Origin: a virus
Length of the DNA: 39,254 bases
Direction: 5' to 3' (one strand)
IMG/VR virus record: IMGVR_UViG_3300048837_001744
Span: 1-39,254 of that record
Made by a program: the position numbers and the translations under genes. Within the stretch, counting starts at the first letter, position 1. The number at the start of each line of letters is the position of its first letter. The notes beneath the pieces were generated by a model. It saw nothing but the letters and a program-made list of their open reading frames with translations, had not been told where the DNA came from and searched no databases. Below are positions 28,542-36,383 of this stretch, piece after piece.

Positions 28542-29432
28542 ATGATCGTCAACCGCGCCAACCTCAGCCTGCTCACGCAGGCGTTCAACGCCGCCTTCAT
28601 GGAAGGCTTCAAGCTCGCGCCCAGCATGTGGGCCGACGTCGCGCTGCTCGTGCCCAGCACGACGAGCGAGGAGAAGTACGCCTGGCTCGGCGCCACCACC
28701 AAGTTCCGCGAGTGGCTCGGCGACCGCGTCTACCAGAGCCTGCGCCAGTACGACTACGCGATCAAGAACAAGACCTACGAGAACACCGTCGAGGTGCCGC
28801 GCGAGGCGATCGAGGACGACCAGTACGGCGTCTACAAGCCGCTCATCGGCATGATGGGCGAGGACAGCCGCAAGCACCCCGACGAGCTCGTCTTCGGTCT
28901 GCTGCAGGCGGGCTTCACGACGACCTGCTACGACGGCCAGTACTTCTTCGACACCGACCACCCCGTGGGCCTGCCCGGCGCGGAGGCGAGCGTCTCGAAC
29001 TTCCAGGGCGGCAGCGGCGCGGCGTGGTACCTGATCGATACCAGCCACATGATCAAGCCGGTCATCTTCCAGCGCCGGCGCGACTACAAGTTCCAGGCGC
29101 TCGACTCGCTCGACGACCACGACGTCTTCAAGCGCAACCAGTTCATCTACGGCGTCGACGCGCGCGTCAACGTCGGCTTCGGCCTGTGGCAGTACGCCTA
29201 CGCCAGCAAGCTCACGCTGGACGCGACGAACTACGCCGCCGCCTGCGCCGCGATGGGCGCCTTCAAGGGCGACAGCGGCAAGCCGCTCGCCGTCAAGCCC
29301 ACGAAGCTCTACGTCGGCTGGAGCAACTGGGCCGCAGCCAAGGCCGTCGTCGAGGCCGAGCGCCTCGCCAACGGCGCGACCAACACGATGCGCAACACGA
29401 CCGAGGTCGTCGTCTGCCCGTGGCTGGCCTGA
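28542..29432 (+). CDS. T: Major capsid protein (Mu gpT-like)
   Basis: The 296-residue protein is a Mu gpT-type major head subunit: MIVNRANLSLLTQAFNAAFMEGF at the start, EEKYAWLGATTKFREWLGDR, an IENDQYGVY-like segment (EDDQYGVYKPLIGMMG), YFFDTDHPVG and ending in the P-domain stretch VYV-like LYVGWSN ... NTTEVVVCPWLA. The length is usual for the family (Mu gpT 305). AGGAG with a 6-base spacer precedes the ATG. The HK97-fold protein forms the icosahedral shell. Confidence 0.92.
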   Translation: MIVNRANLSLLTQAFNAAFMEGFKLAPSMWADVALLVPSTTSEEKYAWLGATTKFREWLGDRVYQSLRQYDYAIKNKTYENTVEVPREAIEDDQYGVYKPLIGMMGEDSRKHPDELVFGLLQAGFTTTCYDGQYFFDTDHPVGLPGAEASVSNFQGGSGAAWYLIDTSHMIKPVIFQRRRDYKFQALDSLDDHDVFKRNQFIYGVDARVNVGFGLWQYAYASKLTLDATNYAAACAAMGAFKGDSGKPLAVKPTKLYVGWSNWAAAKAVVEAERLANGATNTMRNTTEVVVCPWLA

Positions 29433-29461
29433 GCCCGCGCTAGTCACCAGGAGCAAGCGAC

Positions 29462-29674
29462 ATGGCAACCAAGCAAACCCACAAGCCGGCCGGCGCGCCC
29501 ACCAAGGGCCTGAAGGTCATCTCCGCCCGCGAGGGCTTTCGCCGCGGCGGCCACGCCTTCGGCAAGGAGCCGCGCGTCGTCGCGCTCTCCGAGCTGACGC
29601 CCGAGCAGGCCGATGCGATCCGCGAGGAGCCGATGCTCGCCGTCGCCGAGGTCGACATCGAGCCGGTCAACTGA
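29462..29674 (+). CDS. Mu gp35-like small protein
   Basis: A 70-residue protein (GLKVISAREGFRRGGHAFGKEPRVVALSELTPEQADAIREEPMLAVAEVDIE) matching the gp35/HI1506-like small proteins that follow the capsid gene in Mu-type phages. The V-(I/S)-A(R/K)-EGFRR(G/A)G pattern with a helical middle is conserved. Its role in head completion is inferred from position. Confidence 0.8.
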   Translation: MATKQTHKPAGAPTKGLKVISAREGFRRGGHAFGKEPRVVALSELTPEQADAIREEPMLAVAEVDIEPVN

Positions 29675-29693
29675 TACCACGCCAGCAGGACTG

Positions 29694-29760
29694 CCGGGCG
29701 AAGCGGCTTCAGCCCGGAGGAAGGACTAGCAGCTCGGGCCACGCCGAACAACGGCCCGAG
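29694..29760 (+). other. Two tandem RNA hairpins between gp35-like and gp36-like genes
   Basis: Hairpin 1: ccgggcgaag (29694-29703) with cttcagcccgg (29707-29717), a 10-bp stem with one bulged A. Hairpin 2: ctcgggcc (29733-29740) with ggcccgag (29753-29760), an 8-bp perfect stem. They fill most of the 121-base gap and come before a gene without a clear ribosome site, so they may adjust expression or RNA stability. Confidence 0.45.
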
Positions 29761-29795
29761 GGTCGAAGCCCGTCACGTCACGCCGCCGCCCGCCC

Positions 29796-30230
29796 ATGTA
29801 CGCCACCCAGCCCGACATGCTCACCGCCTACGGCACGGCCGAGCTGGTGCAGCTCACCGACATCGAGCAGCCGCGCACCGGCGCGGTGGTCGGCGCGGTG
29901 CTCGACGCGGCGCTCACGGCGGCCTCGGCCGAGATCGACGGCTACCTGATCGGCCGCTACGCGCTGCCGCTCGCCAGCCCGCCCGCGATCCTGAACGGCC
30001 TGTGCTGCAAGATCGCGCGCTACCGGCTCATGACGACCGCCCCCGACGAGGTGGCGCGCAAGGGCTACGAGGACGCGGTGCGCTACCTCGAGCTCGTTGC
30101 CCGCGGCCAGGTCAACCTCATCGCGCCGGCCGACGTGCCGGCCGCCGCCGGCGCCGGCAGCGTGCTGTTCGAGCCCGGCGCGAAGATCTTCGGCCGCGAG
30201 AGCGCCGCCGGCGACGCCGCAGGTGCCTGA
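29796..30230 (+). CDS. DUF1320 family protein (Mu gp36-like)
   Basis: The 144-residue protein has MYATQPDMLTAYGTAELVQLTD at the N-terminus, AEIDGYLIGRYALPLASPP and LNGLCCKIARYRLMT ... ARKGYEDAVRYLELVARGQVNL, the DUF1320 pattern of Mu gp36. These helical proteins form part of the head-tail connector. No strong ribosome site precedes the ATG. The stop overlaps the next gene as TGATG. Confidence 0.88.
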   Translation: MYATQPDMLTAYGTAELVQLTDIEQPRTGAVVGAVLDAALTAASAEIDGYLIGRYALPLASPPAILNGLCCKIARYRLMTTAPDEVARKGYEDAVRYLELVARGQVNLIAPADVPAAAGAGSVLFEPGAKIFGRESAAGDAAGA

Positions 30231-30667
30231 TGGCCTCGCCGCTGCTCGAGGACTACCTCTTTCTCGTCGCGCAGATCGTCGCGCGGCTGAAGGCACAACT
30301 GCCCGAGCTCGACGTGCTGCCGATCGAGGCGATGGCGCAGGCCACCGAGCGCAGCGTGCGCACCAGCACCGCGTTCGTGCTGTGGGAGGGCGACCGGTTC
30401 TCGGACCAGGCCGGCGACGGCCGCTCGACCGCCGTCGTGCAGAGCTTCACCGTCGTGCTCGCGGTGCGCAACGCCGACCAGGTCGACAAGGACGCGCGCA
30501 ACCTGCACGCCGGGCCGCTGCTGAGCCGGCTGCACAAGGCGGTCGCCGGCTGGGCGCCCGAGGGCGTGTACCGCAATTTCCGGCGCGCCAACGGGCCGCG
30601 GCGGCCGAACTACGGGCCCAACGTCGGGCTGTACCCGCTTACCTTCGAAATCAACCTGGTGCTGTAG
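30230..30667 (+). CDS. DUF1834 family protein (Mu gp37-like, tail terminator)
   Basis: A 145-residue protein with a family-typical core: VARLKAQLPELDVLPIE, VWEGDRF-like LWEGDRFSDQAGDG, SFTVVLAVRNADQV and GPLLSRLHKAVAGW. This is the DUF1834/Mu gp37 family, tail-terminator-like proteins that end tail growth. The start overlaps the gp36-like stop (TGATG). It closes the Mu-like head portion; lambda-like tail genes follow. Confidence 0.85.
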   Translation: MASPLLEDYLFLVAQIVARLKAQLPELDVLPIEAMAQATERSVRTSTAFVLWEGDRFSDQAGDGRSTAVVQSFTVVLAVRNADQVDKDARNLHAGPLLSRLHKAVAGWAPEGVYRNFRRANGPRRPNYGPNVGLYPLTFEINLVL

Positions 30668-30690
30668 GGCGCCGCATTTAGGAGATCACC

Positions 30691-31458
30691 ATGCCCGGCT
30701 TCCTTGGACAAGGCAAAGTGCTCGTCGGCAACCGTCTCCCGACGGGTCTGCCCGACATCCTGCGCTGGATCGGCAACGCGAGCAAGTTCGAGATCTCGCT
30801 CGAGGAGGACTCGATCGAGCGCAACGAGAGCTACTCAGGCAGCCGCCTGCCGCTGCGCCGCGCGACGCGCAGCAGGAAGGGCACGCTCTCGATCGTCTTC
30901 GACGAGTTCACGAAGGACAACATGGCGCTCGCGCTGCTCGGCGCCGCGACGGCGGTGGCGGCCGGCTCGGCGCAGACCGGCGTGGCGCTGGCGGCCACCG
31001 TAGGCAACCCGGCGGTCGTCGGCTCGATCCTCGCGCTGCCGTCGAAGAACGTCTCGGCGGTCGCGATCAAGGACTCGACCGGCTCTCCGAAGACGCTCAC
31101 CGCGGGCACCAACTACACGCTCGATGCGTTCGCCGGCACGATCGAGATCATCGACATCACGACCGGCGGGCCCTACGTGATGCCGCTCAAGGCCGACTTC
31201 ACCCCAGGCGCGGTGAACGTGGTCGGCGCCTTCAAGCTCGCGACCCCCGAGCTCTACGTGCGCATGGACGGCATCAACACCGACGACGGCTCGCGCGTCA
31301 TCTGCGACCTCTACCGCTCGCGCGTGTCGACGACGAAGAACTTCGGCCTCATCACCGACGACTTCGCCGACTTCGAGCTCTCGGGCACGGTGCTGGCCGA
31401 CCTGACGCGCGCCACGTCGAGCACCGGCGGCCAGTTCTTCAGCCTGACCTTGCCGTAA
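30691..31458 (+). CDS. Major tail tube protein (siphovirus type)
   Basis: The 255-residue protein (FEISLEEDSIERNESYSGSRLPLRRATRSRKGTLSIVFDEFTKDNMALALLG near residues 30-85, IEIIDITTGGPYVMP in the middle and STTKNFGLITDDFADFELSGTVLADLT at the end) has the beta-rich pattern of major tail proteins of non-contractile tails in B3-like transposable phages. There is no sheath protein anywhere in the tail set, which fits a siphovirus. AGGAG precedes the ATG by 6 bases. Confidence 0.8.
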   Translation: MPGFLGQGKVLVGNRLPTGLPDILRWIGNASKFEISLEEDSIERNESYSGSRLPLRRATRSRKGTLSIVFDEFTKDNMALALLGAATAVAAGSAQTGVALAATVGNPAVVGSILALPSKNVSAVAIKDSTGSPKTLTAGTNYTLDAFAGTIEIIDITTGGPYVMPLKADFTPGAVNVVGAFKLATPELYVRMDGINTDDGSRVICDLYRSRVSTTKNFGLITDDFADFELSGTVLADLTRATSSTGGQFFSLTLP

Positions 31459-31471
31459 GCGGGGCCGCGCC

Positions 31472-31981
31472 ATGAGCGAGGCCAACAACGCGAAGAACCC
31501 GTCGCTGCGCGAGCTGCTCGCGCTGCCGGTGCAGGTGCCGATCGGTGGCTCGTTCGTCGCGCTCGCGCCGATGGGCTGGATGCAGGCGGCGCACGCGCTC
31601 GAGCCGCTGATGTCGGCGCTCGGCGCGCTGCCGCCGGCGCTCGCCGGCTACGAGCGCATGAGCCGCGACGAGAAGCTTGCCGTCTGGCTCGGCGCGATCA
31701 TCTCCAACCGAGACGAGCTGGCCGAATTTGCGGCTCGCGCAAGCGGCTTTGCCCGGCCGGAGGTCGAGCAGCTTCAGCCGCTGCACTTCGCCGAGCTCCT
31801 GTTCGCCCTCTTCGAGCTGAACGCAGATTTTTTTGTACGCAGCCTGCCCGCGCTGCTCGAGCGCGTGGCAGGCCGGCTCCCGGCGTTGAAGGCCAGGCTG
31901 CAGGCGAGCCTCGCGGCGGCGACCGCGACCGCGGCGGCGACGGCGACGGACAAGGCCTCCACCACGTCTTCCAGCGCCTGA
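31472..31981 (+). CDS. Tail assembly chaperone, short form (lambda G-like)
   Basis: The 169-residue helical protein (LRELLALPVQVPIGGSFVALAPMGWMQAAHALEPLMSALG ... LLFALFELNADFFVRSLPALLERVAGRLPALKARLQASLA) lies between tube and tape measure, the place of chaperone G. The gene holds a run of seven T (31828-31834) after codon GAT, read as T TTT TTT, a canonical -1 slippery heptamer. Slippage would join the first 121 residues to the frame ending at 32202. The C-terminus, Ala/Thr/Ser-rich, is low-complexity. Confidence 0.75.
   Translation: MSEANNAKNPSLRELLALPVQVPIGGSFVALAPMGWMQAAHALEPLMSALGALPPALAGYERMSRDEKLAVWLGAIISNRDELAEFAARASGFARPEVEQLQPLHFAELLFALFELNADFFVRSLPALLERVAGRLPALKARLQASLAAATATAAATATDKASTTSSSA
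31828..31834 (+). promoter_or_regulatory. Candidate programmed -1 frameshift site (T7)
   Basis: Seven consecutive T in a gene that otherwise avoids A+T codons. In frame it reads T TTT TTT and then G, allowing both tRNAs to re-pair one base back. The downstream stimulating structure is not evident by eye. Confidence 0.55.
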
Positions 31982-32202
31982 TCGGCGCCGGGCACCGCTG
32001 GAGCGAGGCAGTGAACTACACGCCGGCGCAGACGCGATGGTTCGTGCGGGCGATCGACGCCGAGCAGCGCGAGGCGCACCGCCTCGCGGTGGTCGCCGCG
32101 CGCGTCGCGCAGGCCGGCGACGGCAAGACGGTCGCGAACTACCTCGACGCCCTGAACAACGCCGCCGCGACGGCCGGCGCGCCCAGGCGCCGCCGCGTGT
32201 AG
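31834..32202 (+). CDS. Frameshifted chaperone extension (lambda GT-like) or separate small ORF
   Basis: In the -1 frame after the T7 run the reading stays open to 32202, adding 122 residues for a 243-residue fusion, comparable to lambda GT (279). The last ~80 residues (HHVFQRLIGAGHRWSEAVNYTPAQTRWFVRAIDAEQREAHRLAVVAARVAQAGDGKTVANYLDALNNA) look like a real helical domain. Part just after the slip is low-complexity, so the shift might be later. Alternatively a GTG at 32011, with GGAG 7 bases upstream, starts a 63-residue protein. Confidence 0.55.
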   Translation, partial: CTQPARAARARGRPAPGVEGQAAGEPRGGDRDRGGDGDGQGLHHVFQRLIGAGHRWSEAVNYTPAQTRWFVRAIDAEQREAHRLAVVAARVAQAGDGKTVANYLDALNNAAATAGAPRRRRV

Positions 32203-32212
32203 GACGCATGCG

Positions 32213-35200
32213 ATGAGCGACATCGAAGCCAAGCTGCGCATCAGCGCCGACACCGTGCAGGCGCTGCGCAAGGTGGGCGAGCTGCACAAGCAGATCGCCG
32301 GCCTCACCGACGCCGGCAAGGGCGCCGCGCCGCTCGCCGACGCGAGCACGCTGCGCCCGGTGTCGGACCAGCTCGTGACGATCCGCTCGCAGGCGATGAG
32401 CATCCGCGGCCTGCTGAGCTCGGCGTTCGCGGCGGTGGGCCTGGGCGGCGGCCTGGCCGCGCTGACGCGCTACGCAGACGGCTACGCGGGCCTGACCGCG
32501 CGGCTGCGCATCGCGACCGAAGGCCAGCAACAGTTCAACCAGGCGCTCGACGCCGCGCGCTCGCTCGGCAGCCAGTACCAGCAGGGCCTGCAGGGCGTCG
32601 CGCGCCTGATCGACAAGACCTACAGCGCGATCAAGCCGCTCGGCGGCACGCTCGCCGACGCGACCGGCACGACCGAGGCGCTGCTCGCCGCATTGACGCG
32701 CAGCGGCGCGACGGCCGAGGAGTCCGCCTCCGGCGTGCTGCAGTTCGCGCAGGCGCTCGCCAGCGGCGTGCTGCAGGGGGACGAGTTCCGCTCGCTCGCG
32801 GAGGCGGCGCCCGCGTTCCTGGACGCGCTCGCCGAGGGCCTGGGCAAGCCGCGCTCGGAGCTCAAGGCGCTCGGCGAGCAGGGCAAGCTCACGAGCGACC
32901 AGATCGTGATCGGCCTCGCGCGCGCGCTGCCCAAGCTGCGCGAGACGGCCGCCGCGATCCCGCCGACGATCGGCGGCGGCTTCACGGTGCTCAACAACGC
33001 GATCAGCGAGTTCGTCGGCCGCGCGGCGCAGACGAGCGGCGTCGCGCGTGCGATCGCCGACGTGCTCAAGCTCGCCGCGGACAACGCAGGCGTGCTCGTC
33101 ACCGCGTTCGGCGCGCTGGCCGGCGCGGCGGTGCTGGTCGGCCTCGGTAGCCTGGCCAGCGCGCTCGCCGGCGTCGTGACGGTGACCATCGCCGCCGGCG
33201 GGGCGATGTCGGCACTGCTGGCGCTGATCGGCGGGCCGGTCGGCCTGGTCGTCGCGCTCGGCGCGCTCGCCGCGGGCTGGGGTGCCGTGAGCACAGCCAA
33301 GCAGCGCGCACTCGACTCCGACCTCGGCGCGATGCAGCGTGAGCGCGCGCAGATCCAGGCCGAGCTCGACAAGCAGCGCGCCGAGATCGGCAAGAGCGTA
33401 TTCAGCTACGCGCCGATCGAGGCGCGTCGCCTCGAAGAGCAACTCGCCCTGCTCGACGCCAAGATCGCCGAGCTCGAGCGCAAGAAGCGCGTCGCCGAGT
33501 TCGAGGCGCTGCGGCGCGGCGAGAAGGCCGACTTTGGCGGGCCGAATATCCGCGACGAGGCCGGGCTGAAGCGCCTGAGTGACGAGTACAAGACCGCCGC
33601 CGAGATCAACCGCAAGTTCGAGGCCGATCGCCAGCAGCTCGTCAAGGCGAGCCAGGAGAAGATCGCCTTCCTGCGCGAAAGCGGGCGCGAGCAGGACGCG
33701 GCGGACCTGGAAGCGGAGACCGCCGCGCGCCTGAAGGTGATCGACAAGGCGCAGGCCGACGCGCTGCGCAAGGAAGCGCCCGTCGCGAGCCGCGTCGCTG
33801 CGTTCAAGGCCTCGTTCGACGCCACGCTCGAGCTGCAGCGCGACGCGATCGCGCGCGAGCAAAAGCTCAACCAGCAGCGCTACGACGACGCGCTGCAGGA
33901 CGCGCGCACCTACCTGGCCGAGCGCGCGCGCCTCGAAGACCAGGCCGCCGCCGACGACCTGCAGCGCCTTGGCAGCGAGCTGGCCGAACGCCGCCGCACG
34001 CTGGCGCAAAACGAGAGCCGCCTGGCACTGGCGCAGAACCCGAACGAGCGCGAGACGATCGGCGAGGCACTCTTCGCGCAGAAGCAGGAGATCGCCAAGC
34101 TCGAAGTCGACATCGCCAAGCGCACCCGCGACCAGGCCGACGCCGAGCAGGCACGCCTGCGCGATGCCGGGCTGCTGACGGCCGAGCTCGAACGCCAGCA
34201 GCGCGCGATGGGCGCCGACCTGGCCGACGCGCGGGGCGAGCGCCTGAGCGAAGCGCAGCTGCGCGCGCGCCGCATGGACGAGATGCAGCCGCAGTTCGCC
34301 CGCGCGGCCCAGCTCGGCGCGAACGCGCAGCCGCTGCTCGATCGGGTGCAGGTGCAGGTGACGCGCGACCTGCTCGCCCAGGTGCGCGAGGACTTCGAGC
34401 GCACGCAGCAGAAGATCGCGCTCGACGAGCGCACGATCGCCGACGAGGTCGCGGCCGGCCACCTGACGACGGCCGAAGGCGAGGCGCGCGTGCTCGCGCT
34501 GCGCGCCGAGCAGATCCCGGCGCTCGACGCGATCATCGAGCGCATGCGCGAGCTCGCGCAGACCAAGGACGAGCGCGCCGCAATCGACGCGCTGCAGGTC
34601 CAGGTCAAGGGTATGAGCGATCTGCGCACCGAGATCGAGAAGACGGCGCGCAGTGAGGGCGTGCGGGCCATCACGACCGCGCTCGACGACATCGCGACCG
34701 GCGCCAAGACCGGCAAGGAGGCGCTGCTCGACATGGTCGGCGGCTTCGCGCGCGCGATGCTGCGCGTGCTCGAGGCGCAGCTCGCCGAGAAGCTCGTCAA
34801 GCAGTTCACCGACGCCGCCGGCGGCGGCAGCGGCGGCAAGAGCTGGTGGGACACCATCGTCGCGATCGGGAGCAAGGTCGTCGGCCTGTTCCACGGCGGC
34901 GGCGTCGTCGGCGCGGGCGGCGGCGCGACGCGCGCGGTGAACCCGGCCGTCTTCACTTTGGCGCCGCGCTACCACGGCGGCGGCATCGCCGGCCTGCTGC
35001 CGGGCGAGCGCCCGGCGATCCTGATGGACGGCGAAGAGGTGCTGACCGCGCGCGACCCGCGCCACGTCAGGAACTACCGCGGCGCCGCCAGCGGCAACCA
35101 GGTGTTCGTCGAAATCAACGGCGCACAGGGCAGCCCGGCGCAGCAGCAGGCGGGCGGCGCGGACCTGGGCCGCATGGTGCTCGCCGTGGTCGAACAGTGG

Positions 35201-35251
35201 GCCGCGAAGGAAAGCCGCACCGGCGGGCTGCTCGCTGGCGCGGGGCGCTGA
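32213..35251 (+). CDS. Tape measure protein
   Basis: The 1012-residue protein has an N-terminal tape-measure domain (about 1-250: MSDIEAKLRISADTVQALRKVGEL ... LGSQYQQGLQGVARLIDKTYSAIKPLGG ... LQFAQALASGVLQGDEFRSLAEAAPAFLDALAEGLGK), a hydrophobic block at about 295-360, long coiled coils (about 370-830) and a C-terminus with FHGGGVVGAGGG and YHGGGIAGLLPGERPAILMDGEEVLTARDP, a standard ending. The length would give a tail of about 150 nm at the usual 1.5 angstrom per residue. AGGA lies 8 bases before the ATG. Confidence 0.92.
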   Translation: MSDIEAKLRISADTVQALRKVGELHKQIAGLTDAGKGAAPLADASTLRPVSDQLVTIRSQAMSIRGLLSSAFAAVGLGGGLAALTRYADGYAGLTARLRIATEGQQQFNQALDAARSLGSQYQQGLQGVARLIDKTYSAIKPLGGTLADATGTTEALLAALTRSGATAEESASGVLQFAQALASGVLQGDEFRSLAEAAPAFLDALAEGLGKPRSELKALGEQGKLTSDQIVIGLARALPKLRETAAAIPPTIGGGFTVLNNAISEFVGRAAQTSGVARAIADVLKLAADNAGVLVTAFGALAGAAVLVGLGSLASALAGVVTVTIAAGGAMSALLALIGGPVGLVVALGALAAGWGAVSTAKQRALDSDLGAMQRERAQIQAELDKQRAEIGKSVFSYAPIEARRLEEQLALLDAKIAELERKKRVAEFEALRRGEKADFGGPNIRDEAGLKRLSDEYKTAAEINRKFEADRQQLVKASQEKIAFLRESGREQDAADLEAETAARLKVIDKAQADALRKEAPVASRVAAFKASFDATLELQRDAIAREQKLNQQRYDDALQDARTYLAERARLEDQAAADDLQRLGSELAERRRTLAQNESRLALAQNPNERETIGEALFAQKQEIAKLEVDIAKRTRDQADAEQARLRDAGLLTAELERQQRAMGADLADARGERLSEAQLRARRMDEMQPQFARAAQLGANAQPLLDRVQVQVTRDLLAQVREDFERTQQKIALDERTIADEVAAGHLTTAEGEARVLALRAEQIPALDAIIERMRELAQTKDERAAIDALQVQVKGMSDLRTEIEKTARSEGVRAITTALDDIATGAKTGKEALLDMVGGFARAMLRVLEAQLAEKLVKQFTDAAGGGSGGKSWWDTIVAIGSKVVGLFHGGGVVGAGGGATRAVNPAVFTLAPRYHGGGIAGLLPGERPAILMDGEEVLTARDPRHVRNYRGAASGNQVFVEINGAQGSPAQQQAGGADLGRMVLAVVEQWAAKESRTGGLLAGAGR

Positions 35252-35261
35252 GGAGGCAGCG

Positions 35262-35339
35262 ATGACGGCCCCCAAGCTCACTTCGTTCGCTGCCCCCGTG
35301 GAGCGCTCAGCGCCCTTGGGGCGGCCCGGCGGGCGCTGA
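35262..35339 (+). CDS. 25-codon mini-ORF within a repeat element
   Basis: A perfect AGGAGG (35251-35256) and 5-base spacer precede this ATG. The ORF (MTAPKLTSFAAPVERSAPLG ...) is read entirely from the REP-like sequence and stops one base before the ATG of the minor tail gene. It is probably not a functional protein but carries ribosomes to the next start. Confidence 0.4.
   Translation: MTAPKLTSFAAPVERSAPLGRPGGR
35268..35339 (+). repeat. REP-like palindromic element between tape measure and M
   Basis: The sequence gcccccaagctcacttcgtt continues into tgcccccgtggagcgctcag and ends with cttggggcggcccggcgggc. Its outer arms ccccaag/cttgggg pair and gcgctcagcgc is a self-complementary centre. 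I recognise the type as a dispersed chromosomal repeat of Leptothrix/Rubrivivax/Comamonadaceae-like genomes (from memory, not searched). It separates a perfect Shine-Dalgarno from the M gene. Confidence 0.55.
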
Positions 35340-35340
35340 G

Positions 35341-35682
35341 ATGGCCGTCTTCGACTGGATCGAGTCCGCGGCGACGACGCTCGACGAAGAACCGCGCGTA
35401 CTGCAGACGCGCTTCGGCGACGGCTACGCGCAGCGCCAGGCCGACGGCTTGAACCCCCTCGCGCAGCAGTGGAGCGTGAAGTTCAGCGCGGTCGACAACG
35501 CGAACGCAGACGACCTGATCGCCTTCCTGCGCGCGCGCGGCGGCGTGGAGGCCTTCGACTGGACGCCGCTGTGGCACACGGCGGCGATCCGCGTCGTCTG
35601 CCCGCGCTGGAGCCGCAGCCAGCCGACCGAGTTCGGCCAGTGCGACATCAGCGCGACCTTCGTGCAGGTGTTCGAGCCATGA
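35341..35682 (+). CDS. M: Minor tail protein M (lambda gpM-like)
   Basis: The 113-residue protein matches lambda gpM: FDWIESAATTLDEEPRVLQTRFGDGYAQRQADGLNPLAQQWSVKFSAV, then FLRARGGVEAFDWTPLW and CPRWSRSQPTEFGQCDISATFVQVFEP. It is a small distal tail component. Its ATG lies one base after the stop of the mini-ORF in the preceding repeat and has no ribosome site of its own within 12 bases, so coupling is likely. The stop overlaps L as ATGA. Confidence 0.9.
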   Translation: MAVFDWIESAATTLDEEPRVLQTRFGDGYAQRQADGLNPLAQQWSVKFSAVDNANADDLIAFLRARGGVEAFDWTPLWHTAAIRVVCPRWSRSQPTEFGQCDISATFVQVFEP

Positions 35683-36383
35683 CATCGATCGCCGGCGACC
35701 TCACCACCCTCGCGCCGGGCGCGCGTGTCGAGCTGTTCGTCGTCGACGCGACAGGCATCGGCGGGCCCGTCGTGCGTTTCTACAACGGCGTGAACGCCAA
35801 CAGCCAGCCGCTCGTCTGGCAGGGTGCGACGTACGAGCCGATGCCGATCGAGGCCGAGGGCTTCGAGGTGCGCGCCGACGGCCCCGCGGCGCGGCCGACG
35901 GTGCGCGTCAGCAACGTCGGTGGCCTGATCGGCGCGTTCGCGCGTGCCTATCGCAACCTGCAAGGCGCTCTCCTGGTGCGCAAGCGCACGCGCGTGAAGT
36001 ACCTGGATGCGTTGAACTTCCCCGGCGGCGTGAACCCGACGGCGGATGCGACCGCCGCGCTTGCCGACGACGTCTGGCGTTTCGACCGCGTCGCGCGCCG
36101 CAACCGCGCGCTGATCGAGTGGGAGCTGGTGAGTCCGATCGACCTCGAGGGCGTGATGCTGCCCGGGCGCCAGATCCGCATCAGCGTCTGCGGTTCGGCG
36201 TACCGCAGCGCCGAGTGCGGCTACACCGGCGGGCCGGTCGCGAAGGCCGACGACACGCCGACGGCCGACCCGGCGCAGGACAAGTGCAGCCTGCACATCA
36301 GCGGCTGCAAGCTGCGCTTCGGCGCCAACGCGGAGCTGCCGATCGACATCTTCCCCGGCGCGGGAGTGCTGCGCAATGCCTGA
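35679..36383 (+). CDS. L: Minor tail protein L (lambda gpL-like, Fe-S type)
   Basis: The 234-residue protein has the gpL start (MTSIAGDLTTLAPGARVELFVVDATGIGGPVVRFYNG) and a C-terminal domain with four cysteines in CGSAYRSAECGYTGG and DKCSLHISGCKLRFG. In lambda gpL, four conserved cysteines bind a [4Fe-4S] cluster, and all four seem to be here. It is part of the tail tip. Overlaps M and K as ATGA-type junctions; the K overlap is 8 bases. Confidence 0.88.
   Translation: MTSIAGDLTTLAPGARVELFVVDATGIGGPVVRFYNGVNANSQPLVWQGATYEPMPIEAEGFEVRADGPAARPTVRVSNVGGLIGAFARAYRNLQGALLVRKRTRVKYLDALNFPGGVNPTADATAALADDVWRFDRVARRNRALIEWELVSPIDLEGVMLPGRQIRISVCGSAYRSAECGYTGGPVAKADDTPTADPAQDKCSLHISGCKLRFGANAELPIDIFPGAGVLRNA

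Noticed and set aside
31439-35281. 1280-codon minus-strand open frame
   Set aside because: It is the antisense shadow of the tail chaperone and tape measure genes; composition is Arg/Ala/Leu-rich without domain signatures.
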